Origin: Stappia sp. 28M-7 | GTDB taxonomy: Bacteria; Pseudomonadota; Alphaproteobacteria; Rhizobiales; Stappiaceae | Direction: 5' to 3' | Assembly (NCBI RefSeq): GCF_014252955.1 | Contig: NZ_JACMIA010000001.1 | Span: forward strand, 2,006,258 to 2,070,257 | DNA: 64,000 bases | Shown here: piece by piece, positions 45,664-57,585 of the stretch | Layout of the letters: each line of letters opens with the position of its first letter | How positions within the stretch are numbered: position 1 is the stretch's first letter | Notes under the pieces: generated by a model | Seen by the model: only the letters and a program-made list of their open reading frames with translations | Database searches by the model: none | What the model was told of the DNA's origin: nothing | Program-made: the position numbers and the translations under genes

Positions 45664-46284
45664 TCACCCGCTGATGAGCAGGGCGGCACCGGCGAGCGCC
45701 GTCAGACCGCCGAGCGCGCGGGTCAAGGCGTGGCCGCGCGACGAAGCGAGCTTGCCGAGGCCATAGCCGAGCGCGATGCCGGCGGCATGCAGCAGGGCGG
45801 TTGCGAGCGCGAAGCCGGCGCCGTAGGCGAGCTGCGTTGCCGCGCCGATCTCGCCGCCATGGGCATGGCCGTGGAACAGGGCGAAGGCGGCGACGACGGC
45901 GGCCGATCCGGCGAGCGGTAGCCGCACCGCCAGCGCCACGAACAGGCCGAGCGCCACGACCGAGGCGAGGATCGCCGGTTCGACGAAGGGCAGGGCGACG
46001 CCGCCGAGCGCCAGGGCGAAGCCGAGCAGCATGGTGCCGACGAAGGCGGCCGGCACCAGGGCGATCGCGCGGCCGCCGATCTGCCAGGCCCAGAGGCCGA
46101 CGGCGATCATCGCCAGGATGTGGTCGGCGCCGAACAGCGGATGGCTGAAACCGGCGGCGAAGGAGCCGTGCTCGCCGGGATTGAGATGCGCAAGGGCGGG
46201 CGTCGCCGTGGCGGCAAGGGTTGCGGCCAGCGAGCCGGCCAGGAAAGCGGTGCGGGCGAACCCGGCGGATGTGAACCTCGTCAT
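45664..46284 (-). CDS. HupE/UreJ-family metal transporter
   Basis: Membrane protein of 206 residues with a cleavable N-terminal signal peptide (to about residue 32, ATPALAH) and six hydrophobic helices. The HupE hallmark HPLFGADHILAMIAVG (H48 to H55 region) and the His-rich FHGHAHGGEI motif mid-protein are intact. Characterised HupE/UreJ proteins import nickel or cobalt. Here the gene follows a CbiM-like permease behind a cobalamin riboswitch, so cobalt is the likelier metal. A terminator-like hairpin separates the two genes, so it may have lower or separate expression. Confidence 0.88.
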   Translation of the reverse strand: MTRFTSAGFARTAFLAGSLAATLAATATPALAHLNPGEHGSFAAGFSHPLFGADHILAMIAVGLWAWQIGGRAIALVPAAFVGTMLLGFALALGGVALPFVEPAILASVVALGLFVALAVRLPLAGSAAVVAAFALFHGHAHGGEIGAATQLAYGAGFALATALLHAAGIALGYGLGKLASSRGHALTRALGGLTALAGAALLISG

Positions 46285-46423
46285 GCAGTCGATCCTTTTC
46301 TCAAGTCGATCAGGACGCCCCGGAATGGGTCGCGTCATTGCTTCAGGTCCTGGACGTCTTCTCACCTCAGGCTGTTTTGTCGTTTTGCCTGTTCCAAGGC
46401 GTGAGGGGCCTGCCCCCCGAAAG

Positions 46424-46448
46424 AAAACCGGCCGCACGAGGCGGCCGG
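46424..46448 (-). terminator. Terminator or attenuator between the CbiM-like gene and hupE
   Basis: CCGGCCGC (46428-46435) and GCGGCCGG (46441-46448) with a 5-nt loop form an 8-bp stem. On the minus strand it is followed by TTTTCTTT. It lies 12 bp after the CbiM-like stop, so read-through to hupE is probably partial. Confidence 0.75.
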
Positions 46449-46460
46449 GAAGAGATGCCG

Positions 46461-47144
46461 TCAGGCGGCAGCGTGGTAGAGGCGCTGCTGGAAGACGAGG
46501 CCGGTACGGGCCTTGTCGAACAGCTTGGCGCCGGCGAGCACGGCCAGATCGACGAGCGGCTCGACGATGATCACCGTCAGGTAGGCGAGGCCGAAGCTGC
46601 CGACATTGGCGAGGTTCTCGGCGCCGAGGCCGCCGCCATAGAGCGCCCAGAAGCCGACCCAGGCGACGATGCCGCCCTGGTAGCTGGTCGAAAGGGCCAG
46701 CGCCTGCTTGTAGCTGACGTCCTTGTAGGCGGTCTTTGCCGGAATGATGCGGCGTGCCAGGAGGCTCATGGCGAAGAGCGGCACGATCAGCGTCGTCAGG
46801 TTCATGCCGTACTGGGGCAGGTCGGCCGGGGCGAAGAACACGCCCTGCACCAGCAGGCCGAGCGCAAGGCCGATGCCGGCCGGACCGGCACCGAGCATCA
46901 GATAGAGCGTCGAGCCGAGAATGACGTGAACCTCGGACACGCCGACCGGCTTGGTCGGAAGCACTTCGAAGAAGCAGAAGACCAGCGCGGTCGCGATCAC
47001 CGAGCGGACCACCAGGGCGGCAAAGCCCCCGTCGCGGCGAATGGTGTCGATCGCCATCTTGCCGATCAGGCCGACAGACGCGGCGGCGGTCGCAACGCTG
47101 AGTAGAATCTTGGCGCCGTCGACGACGCCGGGTTCGATATGCAT
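46461..47144 (-). CDS. CbiM-like cobalt ECF transporter permease
   Basis: Membrane protein of 227 residues with about six helices, related to the CbiM/NikM S-component of energy-coupling-factor importers. It starts MHIEPGVVDG; in CbiM/NikM the first residues Met-His form part of the metal site and must be exposed, which supports the ATG at 47144 (behind AAGGAGG) rather than the longer open frame. VSEVHVILGSTLYLMLGAGPAGIGLALG is the family core. Under a cobalamin riboswitch (47208-47403), so it should be switched off when B12 is abundant. CbiN, CbiO and CbiQ are not adjacent. Confidence 0.82.
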   Translation of the reverse strand: MHIEPGVVDGAKILLSVATAAASVGLIGKMAIDTIRRDGGFAALVVRSVIATALVFCFFEVLPTKPVGVSEVHVILGSTLYLMLGAGPAGIGLALGLLVQGVFFAPADLPQYGMNLTTLIVPLFAMSLLARRIIPAKTAYKDVSYKQALALSTSYQGGIVAWVGFWALYGGGLGAENLANVGSFGLAYLTVIIVEPLVDLAVLAGAKLFDKARTGLVFQQRLYHAAA

Positions 47145-47188
47145 ATCAGCCTCCTTGGCGCACCCACCGTGCGCGGAGCTATGGGAAA

Positions 47189-47209
47189 GGCGCAAGAAAT
47201 GCTTGCGCC
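47189..47209 (-). promoter_or_regulatory. Expression-platform hairpin after the riboswitch
   Basis: GGCGCAAG and CTTGCGCC (47189-47196 with 47202-47209, 5-nt loop) form an 8-bp stem just downstream of the B12 box, followed on the minus strand by TTTCCC. It may act as a weak terminator or affect ribosome access to the CbiM-like gene. Confidence 0.5.
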
Positions 47210-47403
47210 GCGGCTGATGGCAGGTCTCCTGGCTCGCGGTTCATTGCGCCTGTCCGCCTTCCCGGCCGAAGGGCCAGTGGCATTGGGACAGCGCTCGCCG
47301 CTCACAGTTGCGGGGGCAGCCACGGATTCGGTCCCTGTTGGGTACGCCTCGCCGTGTTCCCTTTTCACCCGCGTTCGGCTTTGCCTCACGGGTACCATCA
47401 CCT
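47208..47403 (-). promoter_or_regulatory. Cobalamin (B12) riboswitch
   Basis: Read on the minus strand, the leader holds the conserved landmarks in order: GGTGAAAAGGGAA near the 5' end, GAATCCGTGGCTGCCCCCGC-type core, AACTGTGAGCGG, a long P6 arm, CCAATGCCACTGG and the B12 box GAGCCAGGAGACCTGCC at about 47214-47236. This is a standard adenosylcobalamin-class aptamer of about 195 nt. The next gene is a CbiM-like cobalt permease, a classical target of B12 repression. Confidence 0.96.
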
Positions 47404-47407
47404 TGCA

Positions 47408-47437
47408 ATGCTAGAGGGCGGGGAGTTGGTGTGACAA
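47408..47437 (-). promoter_or_regulatory. Promoter of the riboswitch transcript
   Basis: On the minus strand TTGTCA (47432-47437), an 18-bp spacer and TAGCAT (47408-47413) put the start near 47400, where the aptamer begins. Confidence 0.6.
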
Positions 47438-47489
47438 GATCAATTTTCGTCCGATCCTGTTCGAAACACGGCGTTTCGTGCCGGGAAAT

Positions 47490-48230
47490 GAGGCAGAGGC
47501 CGTGCCCCATTGGCGCTCTGGGCAGGCGTGAGGCTTCTCCCTGGTGTCTTCCCGGACGAGGCCGAAGGCCGAAGATCCGGGACCGGGGAGCCGCGGCGGT
47601 CGTGGCATGATTCCGGAGCGCTCCCCATAGGCCCTCGGCTCTCCGATCCCGGCTCGTCGCTGACGCGCCGTCCGGGATGACGAAGGAGAGGTTTCGGTGT
47701 CCTCGCAGCCGCTCTGGGAACGAATGGGCCCCGGATCTCGCAATGCTCGTCCGGGGTGACGGCAGAGGGGATGCGGGGTGACGGCGGAGGGTGGGGAGAA
47801 GGCGTAGGAGGGACGGTAAAGGGCGGCGGCTGAGGTGATGCGAGGCGGCGCCTCCTACTCGGCTGTCATCCCGGGCAAGGCGCAGCCGCGACCCGGGACC
47901 CATTGGCGCCCTCGGCAGGCGTGAGGTGGGAGGCGCCGCCATCCTGATGGCTGTCATGCCTGCGAAGGCAGGCATCCAGTATCCGCTGGGGCGTGTGGGT
48001 TTGCGAAAGCGGATGCCCTCGACGAAGGGCGCTCGCGGCGACGTCACGGCTCGAACCGTGCGGCCTGGGGTTACTGGATCCCGGTCTTCGGCTTCGCCGA
48101 AACCGGGATGACAGGCTCAGTGTGGGGTGGGCGCAGGCGTGTTTCGCCGCCGCTCTGGGAACGAATGGGCCCCGGATCTCGCGATGCTCGTCCGGGGTGA
48201 CGGCAGAGGGGATGCGGGGTGACGGCAGAA
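47490..48230. repeat. Patch of dispersed intergenic repeats
   Basis: No gene between the B12 leader and the BCCT terminator; the stretch is a mosaic of short repeats. A 78-bp unit occurs at 47708-47785 and 48149-48226 with one mismatch, and a diverged copy at 63139-63210. CATTGGCGCYCTSGGCAGGC occurs at about 47508 and 47907. A GTCATGCCTGCGAAGGCAGG element (47953 region) and a GGATCCCGGTCTTCGGCTTC-type palindromic element (48075-48115) resemble the small mobile intergenic repeats common in alphaproteobacteria. Short open frames here look non-coding. Confidence 0.75.
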
Positions 48231-48288
48231 GGGAGGAGCGCCGGCGGCGGGGCGTCGGACATGCAGGACGCAGCGGCGACCGACAGGC

Positions 48289-48321
48289 AAAAAAGGGGCG
48301 CGGCCCGTCAAGGCCGCGCCC
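48289..48321 (-). terminator. Terminator of the BCCT gene
   Basis: GGGCGCGGCC and GGCCGCGCCC (48296-48305 with 48312-48321) form a perfect 10-bp stem with a 6-nt loop. On the minus strand it ends in T6 (plus-strand A-run 48289-48294), 53 bp after the stop. Confidence 0.88.
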
Positions 48322-48373
48322 TTTCCCCCTTAGGGCCGAAACCCTATGCCCCGAGAAGCGAGGCGCGAGTGCG

Positions 48374-50014
<1,641 letters not shown>

Positions 50015-50559
50015 CTTGTATCCCTGTTGTTACGACAATGCTGGCCCGCGGTGGAACCGCTTGCCGGACGTGTCTGCTTTATTGCGGGCCTGTCGGCCCG
50101 GTCGGATTTTATTTGCGAGTGACCGCACCAGGAGGTGCCAGAAGCGGCGTCATCCGGTTTCCCGGCGACATCGCGCGATGGCCAGTCTCGCACCCGCACA
50201 AGCAAGATGCCCCGGCGTGCCATGGTCCGCGGGAGGAAGCGGACGGCAGCCGGCGTGCGGGCTTCGTTACGACCGCCCGGAGGGCCCGGGCGAACGAGAA
50301 GGGGGGCGGAAGATCCGGACCCGTCCGAACCTCGACCATGCCCCCGAAAGGCAGAACCGGGCATGCAGCGCATCCCCGGTCGACGGGATGCAATGTGGCA
50401 TATTTGCGGCATAATCGCAAATCGATATGTATATCAATGGCTTGATCTGGTAATTTGGATTCGCTGGTCATGCCCGCCGGGCCGCCGCACTTGACTTGGC
50501 AGGCCTGCCATCGTCAGGAAGAACAGGTAGGGGCCGCGCGGGTGCGGCCGCGAAACAGG
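50015..50559. other. Divergent BCCT / HAD intergenic region
   Basis: 545 bp with no supported gene. Its right part is AT-rich (50397-50460) and holds two dyads, listed separately, that suit promoter control. The left part (50040-50390) is GC-rich and shows nothing recognisable. Short open frames on both strands lack ribosome sites and family features. Confidence 0.55.
50402..50435. promoter_or_regulatory. Paired dyads upstream of the polyol operon
   Basis: ATTTGCG (50402-50408) and CGCAAAT (50416-50422) form a perfect 7-7-7 inverted repeat with a CATAAT-like -10 in its centre. GATATGTATATC (50424-50435) is a second 5-2-5 dyad just after. The outer ATTTGC/GCAAAT arms recur before the binding-protein gene (52556-52578). 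Confidence 0.55.
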
Positions 50560-51342
50560 ATGCCGCGCCGCGTGCAGACGCTCGACACTTCTTCTTCCGA
50601 TCTTCGCGACAGGCTCGCTTCCCCTCGCAGCGGGGATCCGCTCGCCGGGCGCGATATCGCGCTGGTGATCTTCGACTGCGACGGCGTGCTGGTCGACAGC
50701 GAGCCGATCAGCGAGCGGGTGCTGCTGGCCGCGCTCAAGGAGGCGGGCGTTGCGGTCGACCATGCCTATTTCAAGGCGCATTTCCTCGGCCGCAGCTTTC
50801 CGCGCGTTGCCCAGAGCATCCGCGACGACTTCCGCATCGCCTTGCCCGAGACCTTCGAGAGCGACTACCGGGAGCGGCTGCTTGTCGCCTTCGAGGCGGA
50901 GCTGAAGCCGGTCGCCGGCGTGTTCGACGTGCTGGACCGGCTGGCGGTGAGGGCCTGCGTCGCCACCAGCAGCAGCCCTCCGCGCGTGCGCCGCTCGCTG
51001 CAGCTGGCCGGGCTCGACAGCTATTTCGGCGAGGCCGTGTTCACCGCCTCGCAGGTGGCGCGCGGCAAGCCGGCACCGGATCTCTTCCTGCATGCGGCGG
51101 CCGAGTGCGGCATCGCGCCCGAGCGCTGCCTCGTCATCGAGGACAGCCTGCCGGGGCTGGAGGCGGCGCGCGCGGCACAGATGGCCGTGTGGCACTTCAT
51201 TGGCGGCAGCCACCTGGATGCGGAAGACGCGGCGCCCGGCGAACCGCCGCTGCCGGTCTTCGACCGGTGGGCCGCGTTTTTCGACATGGCGCCGCAGCTG
51301 GCGCGGGATATGGGCGGCCGCACGGCCGGGCAGGGGAGCTGA
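50560..51342 (+). CDS. HAD-superfamily sugar-phosphate phosphatase (beta-PGM like)
   Basis: HAD hydrolase of about 260 residues, subclass with a helical cap. Motif I FDCDGVLVDSEPIS (D39/D41) holds the nucleophile; motif II is ATSSSPPRV; K in ASQVARGKPAPDLF; motif III is CLVIEDSLPGLEAA. It probably dephosphorylates a sugar or polyol phosphate made as a side product of the pathway. The ATG at 50560 is used; a longer frame upstream runs through the operator and is unlikely, and a GTG at 50572 is possible. The next gene (regulator) starts 4 bp after its stop. Confidence 0.8.
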   Translation: MPRRVQTLDTSSSDLRDRLASPRSGDPLAGRDIALVIFDCDGVLVDSEPISERVLLAALKEAGVAVDHAYFKAHFLGRSFPRVAQSIRDDFRIALPETFESDYRERLLVAFEAELKPVAGVFDVLDRLAVRACVATSSSPPRVRRSLQLAGLDSYFGEAVFTASQVARGKPAPDLFLHAAAECGIAPERCLVIEDSLPGLEAARAAQMAVWHFIGGSHLDAEDAAPGEPPLPVFDRWAAFFDMAPQLARDMGGRTAGQGS

Positions 51343-51346
51343 GGCG

Positions 51347-52303
51347 ATGGCGGGCAAGGGCGATGCGGATGTGAGCCGCCTCGACGAGGCGGCCCGGGCC
51401 GGCTGGCTCTACTATGTCGCCGGCAACACCCAGGACGAGATCGCGCGCAAGCTGGGCGTGTCGCGCCAGTCGGCGCAGCGCCTGGTGTCGCTGGCCGTGA
51501 CCGAACGGCTGATCAAGGTGCGGCTCGACCACCCGATCGCCCGCTGCATGGAGCTGGGCCGCAATCTGGCGGACCGCTTCGGCCTGCGCTCCTGCGAGGT
51601 GGTGCCGAGCGACCCGGCGACCCCGTCCTCCATCGTCGGCATCGCCCAGGCGGCGGCCGGCGAGATGGAGCGGCACCTGAAGTCGAACGAACCGAAGATC
51701 ATCGCCTTCGGCACAGGGCGCGCGCTGCGTGCCTCGGTCGACCAGCTGCCGACCATGGACTGCCCGCAGCACAAGATCGTTTCGCTGCTCGGCAACATGA
51801 TGTCCGACGGATCGGCCTCGGCCTACAACGTCATCATCCGCATGGCCGACCGGGTGAACGCCCGCCACTATCCTATGCCGCTGCCGGTCTTCGCCCGCTC
51901 CAAGCGCGAGCGGACGCTGCTGCACAATCAGGAGCCGGTGCACAACATCCTGGCGCTGGCCAAGGACGCGGACGTGACCTTCGTCGGCGTCGGCAATATG
52001 GGCGAGACCGCGCCGCTCTTCGTCGACGGTTTCATCAGCCGCGACGAGATGTCGGCGCTGACCGCGGCCGGCGCCATCGGCGAGATCACCAGCTGGGTCT
52101 ACGACCGCAATGGCGAGCTGATCGAGGGCCTGACCAACGATCTCGTCGCCAGTGCCCCGCTCGGCAAGGCGCGCGACAAGCCGGTGATCGGCATCGCCGC
52201 CGGCGAGGGCAAGGTGGACGCGATCCTCGGCGCGCTGCGCGGGGAATTGCTGAACGGCTTGATCACCAACGAGCTGACCGCCGACCGCCTGCTGGCGCGC
52301 TGA
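51347..52303 (+). CDS. SorC/DeoR-type sugar-binding transcriptional regulator
   Basis: SorC-family regulator of 318 residues. N-terminal HTH: AGNTQDEIARKLGVSRQSAQRLV (about residues 26-47). The rest is the sugar-binding domain with IGIAQAAAGEMERHL, IAFGTGRALRASVD, VTFVGVGNMGETAPLF and the conserved end GLITNELTADRLL. Phosphorylated or free polyol probably acts as inducer. It lies between the HAD phosphatase and the ABC transporter of the polyol operon and is the natural candidate for the ATTTGC/GCAAAT dyads. GAGGCG precedes the ATG. Family is sure; inducer unknown. Confidence 0.88.
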   Translation: MAGKGDADVSRLDEAARAGWLYYVAGNTQDEIARKLGVSRQSAQRLVSLAVTERLIKVRLDHPIARCMELGRNLADRFGLRSCEVVPSDPATPSSIVGIAQAAAGEMERHLKSNEPKIIAFGTGRALRASVDQLPTMDCPQHKIVSLLGNMMSDGSASAYNVIIRMADRVNARHYPMPLPVFARSKRERTLLHNQEPVHNILALAKDADVTFVGVGNMGETAPLFVDGFISRDEMSALTAAGAIGEITSWVYDRNGELIEGLTNDLVASAPLGKARDKPVIGIAAGEGKVDAILGALRGELLNGLITNELTADRLLAR

Positions 52304-52528
52304 GACGCCGCTGCCGGGCGGGTGTTTCCGCTGGCCCGTACCCCCACGTCCCGCACTCTCCACCGATCCCTTCGGCATCGGCCTGACCACGCGCGCGCCA
52401 GCGGTTGCATCGCGCGAAGGCCTTCCCTCTTGCGTCTTGCCGCTACGAGAGCCTTTCTCAAGCCATTGGCGCATTGATGTTTTTTGCGGTGCAGCGACGA
52501 ATGTTGGCGGGCGGCATGCCGCGCCAGC

Positions 52529-52578
52529 TTGACGGCTCCTGCCTGTTTTGTGAGTATTTGCCCGCAATCATAGCAAAT
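52529..52578 (+). promoter_or_regulatory. Promoter and operator of the polyol transport genes
   Basis: TTGACG (52529-52534) is followed after 17 bp by a weak -10 GAGTAT (52552-52557). ATTTGC (52556-52561) and GCAAAT (52573-52578), 11 bp apart, overlap the -10 and start. The 301-bp gap after the regulator holds no gene, so the transport genes probably form a second transcript. Confidence 0.5.
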
Positions 52579-52604
52579 GCCCATTCGGCATCTGGGAGGA
52601 CTTC

Positions 52605-53918
<1,314 letters not shown>

Positions 53919-53934
53919 GCCGCGCCAAGGACGA

Positions 53935-53965
53935 GGGCCGGTCCGCGCTTCATGCGGGCCGGTCC
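53935..53965 (+). promoter_or_regulatory. Intercistronic hairpin smoE-smoF
   Basis: A 12-bp stem with two G-U pairs (53935-53946 with 53954-53965, loop of 7) lies 16 bp after the binding-protein stop, without a U-run. Same position and kind as the hairpin after livK. Confidence 0.55.
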
Positions 53966-54002
53966 GCCCTTCCCAAGGACCAACCGACCCGGGGCTGAAC
54001 CG

Positions 54003-54875
54003 ATGGCAACCGCCCATTCGCGTGCCGCCGCGCGCGTGATGATCTCGCCGGCCGTGATCCTGCTGCTCGGCTGGATGATCGTCCCGCTCTCGATGACGGT
54101 CTACTTCTCCTTCCTCAGCTACAATCTCCTGATGCCGGGGATGGAGGAGTTCATCGGCTTCGGCAACTACGAGTTCTTCCTGACCGATCCCGCCTTCGTG
54201 GAGGCGCTGACGAACACCTTGCTGCTGGTCGGCGGGGTGCTGGCGATCACCATCGTCGGCGGCGTCGGCCTTGCCCTGCTGCTCGACCAGCCGATGTGGG
54301 GGCAGGGGATCGTCCGGGTGCTGGTGATCGCGCCCTTCTTCGTCATGCCGACCGTCTCGGCGCTGGTGTGGAAGAACATGTTCATGAACCCGGTCAACGG
54401 GTTGTTCGCCCACATGGCCAAGGCGCTCGGACTGCCGCCCTTCGACTTTCTCGCCCATGCCCCGCTGATGTCGATCATCGTGATCGTCGCCTGGCAGTGG
54501 CTGCCCTTCGCGACCCTGATCCTGCTGACTGCGCTGCAGTCGCTCGACAAGGAGCAGCTCGAGGCGGCGGAGATGGACGGGGCGAGCGCGTTCGACCGCT
54601 TCCGCTTCATCGTGCTGCCGCACATGTCGCGGGCGATCACCGTGGTGATCCTGATCCAGACCATCTTCCTGCTGTCGGTCTTCGCCGAGATCCTGGTGAC
54701 CACCAATGGCGGGCCGGGCTACGCCTCGACCAACATCACCTATCTCGTCTACGCCCAGTCGCTGCTGCAGTTCGACGTGGGCGGCGGCTCCGCCGGCGGC
54801 ATCGTTGCCGTGATCCTCGCCAACATCGTTGCGATCTTCCTGATGCGGATGATCGGCAAGAACCTGGAGGCCTGA
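54003..54875 (+). CDS. smoF: Polyol ABC transporter permease
   Basis: MalF-like permease of 290 residues, six helices. The EAA loop [29 protein letters not shown] (about residues 183-211) contacts the ATPase. Start [37 protein letters not shown] is typical for the family. It lies 84 bp after the binding-protein gene and 2 bp before the second permease. Works with the next permease as heterodimer. Confidence 0.9.
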   Translation: MATAHSRAAARVMISPAVILLLGWMIVPLSMTVYFSFLSYNLLMPGMEEFIGFGNYEFFLTDPAFVEALTNTLLLVGGVLAITIVGGVGLALLLDQPMWGQGIVRVLVIAPFFVMPTVSALVWKNMFMNPVNGLFAHMAKALGLPPFDFLAHAPLMSIIVIVAWQWLPFATLILLTALQSLDKEQLEAAEMDGASAFDRFRFIVLPHMSRAITVVILIQTIFLLSVFAEILVTTNGGPGYASTNITYLVYAQSLLQFDVGGGSAGGIVAVILANIVAIFLMRMIGKNLEA

Positions 54876-54877
54876 CC

Positions 54878-55708
54878 ATGGCGCGTCGAGCCACCGGAAC
54901 CCGCAAGATCGTCGTCACGCTAGCTGCCTGGGCCGTGGGGCTGGCGATCTTCTTCCCGATCCTCTGGACGATCCTGACCAGCTTCAAGACGGAGGCCGAG
55001 GCGATTGCCTCGCCCCCCTCGTTCCTCGCCTTCGAGTGGACGCTGGAGAACTATGTCGAGGTCAACTCGCGCTCCGACTACTTCCTGCATTTCATGAACT
55101 CGGTGATCATCTCGCTCGGCTCGACGCTGCTCGGCCTGCTGATCGCCATTCCGGCGGCCTGGTCGATGGCCTTTGTTCCGGCCAAGCGCACCAAGGACAT
55201 ATTGATGTGGATGCTCTCCACCAAGATGTTGCCGCCGGTCGGCGTGCTGGTGCCGATCTACCTGATGTTCCGCGACTTCGGCCTGCTCGACACGCGTATC
55301 GGCCTGATCGTGGTGCTGACCCTGATCAACCTGCCGATCATCGTCTGGATGCTGTTCACCTACTTCAAGGAGATCCCCGGCGAGATCCTGGAGGCCGCGC
55401 GCATGGACGGGGCCTCGCTCTGGGACGAGGTGGTGCACGTGCTGACGCCGATGGCGGTGCCGGGCATCGCCTCGACGCTGCTGCTCAACATCATCCTGGC
55501 GTGGAACGAGGCCTTTTGGACGCTGAACCTGACGGCGGCCAAGGCGGCGCCGCTGACCGCCTTCATCGCCAGCTATTCGAGCCCGGAAGGGCTGTTCTAC
55601 GCCAAGCTTTCCGCCGCCTCGACGCTCGCCATCGCCCCGATCCTGATTCTCGGCTGGTTCAGCCAGAAGCAGCTGGTGCGCGGCCTCACCTTCGGCGCAG
55701 TCAAGTAA
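54878..55708 (+). CDS. smoG: Polyol ABC transporter permease
   Basis: MalG-like permease of 276 residues, six helices. The EAA loop is [30 protein letters not shown] (about residues 165-194). [31 protein letters not shown] is a common family stretch, and the C-terminus [15 protein letters not shown] is the standard ending. The gene follows smoF by 2 bp and precedes the ATPase by 11 bp, so transporter subunits are made from one message. Confidence 0.9.
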   Translation: MARRATGTRKIVVTLAAWAVGLAIFFPILWTILTSFKTEAEAIASPPSFLAFEWTLENYVEVNSRSDYFLHFMNSVIISLGSTLLGLLIAIPAAWSMAFVPAKRTKDILMWMLSTKMLPPVGVLVPIYLMFRDFGLLDTRIGLIVVLTLINLPIIVWMLFTYFKEIPGEILEAARMDGASLWDEVVHVLTPMAVPGIASTLLLNIILAWNEAFWTLNLTAAKAAPLTAFIASYSSPEGLFYAKLSAASTLAIAPILILGWFSQKQLVRGLTFGAVK

Positions 55709-55719
55709 GGACCCGAACG

Positions 55720-56717
<998 letters not shown>

Positions 56718-56721
<4 letters not shown>

Positions 56722-57491
56722 GACGGCTGGAAGGACGCAGTGCCCTGATCACCGGGGCGGCGCGCGGCATCGGCCGCGCCTTTGCGGAAAGCTATGCCCG
56801 CGAGGGCGCAAGGGTCGCCATCGCCGACATCAATCTGGACGGCGCGCAGCAGGCGGCCGAGGCCATCGGCAACGGTGCCATCGCCGTGCAGCTCGACGTC
56901 ACCGACCAGGCCTCCATTGAGCGCGCGGTGAGCCGGGCGGACGCGGAGCTCGGCGGCATCGACATCCTGGTCAACAATGCCGCGCTGTTCGACATGGCGC
57001 CCATCGTCGAGATCACCCGCGAGAGCTTCGACCGGCTGTTCTCGGTGAATGTGGCCGGGTGCCTGTTCACCATGCAGGCGGTGGCGCGGGCGATGATCGC
57101 GCGCGGGCGCGGCGGCAAGATCATCAACATGGCGAGCCAGGCCGGCCGGCGCGGCGAACCGCTGGTCGCGGTCTACTGCGCCACCAAGGCGGCGGTGATC
57201 AGCCTGACCCAGTCGGCGGGGCTCGACCTCATCCGCCACGGCATCAATGTCAACGCCATCGCCCCCGGTGTCGTCGACGGCGAGCACTGGGACGGGGTGG
57301 ACGCGCTTTTCGCGAAATACGAGGGCAGGGCGCCGGGCGAGAAGAAGCGCCTCGTCGGGGCGGCCGTGCCCTTCGGGCGGATGGGAACGGCGGAGGACCT
57401 GGCCGGCATGGCGATCTTCCTCGCCGGACCGGAGAGCGACTACGTCGTGGCCCAGACCTACAACGTCGACGGCGGCAACTGGATGAGCTGA
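56718..57491 (+). CDS. smoS: Sorbitol dehydrogenase, short-chain dehydrogenase family
   Basis: SDR of 257 residues that oxidises sorbitol (glucitol) to fructose with NAD+. Cofactor loop TGAARGIG (12-19) with Asp ending the second strand (ADINLD) for NAD+ preference; NNA in VNNAALFD; catalytic Ser in INMASQAG, Tyr153 and Lys157 in YCATK. The length equals SmoS of Rhodobacter. Translationally coupled to the ATPase gene. Galactitol or L-iditol may also be substrates in related enzymes. Confidence 0.92.
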
Positions 57492-57585
57492 GCCGGACCT
57501 GCCGAGACGACGAACTATCCGCGAAAGAACTTCGCCGCGCGCCCTCCCGCGCGCCGGCCCAAGAGAGCATGATCCAGAGGCCCCC

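Noticed and set aside
48001..48340. CRISPR array or structural RNA in the repeat patch
   Set aside because: Repeats are few, unequal in spacing and not separated by uniform spacers; no cas genes nearby.
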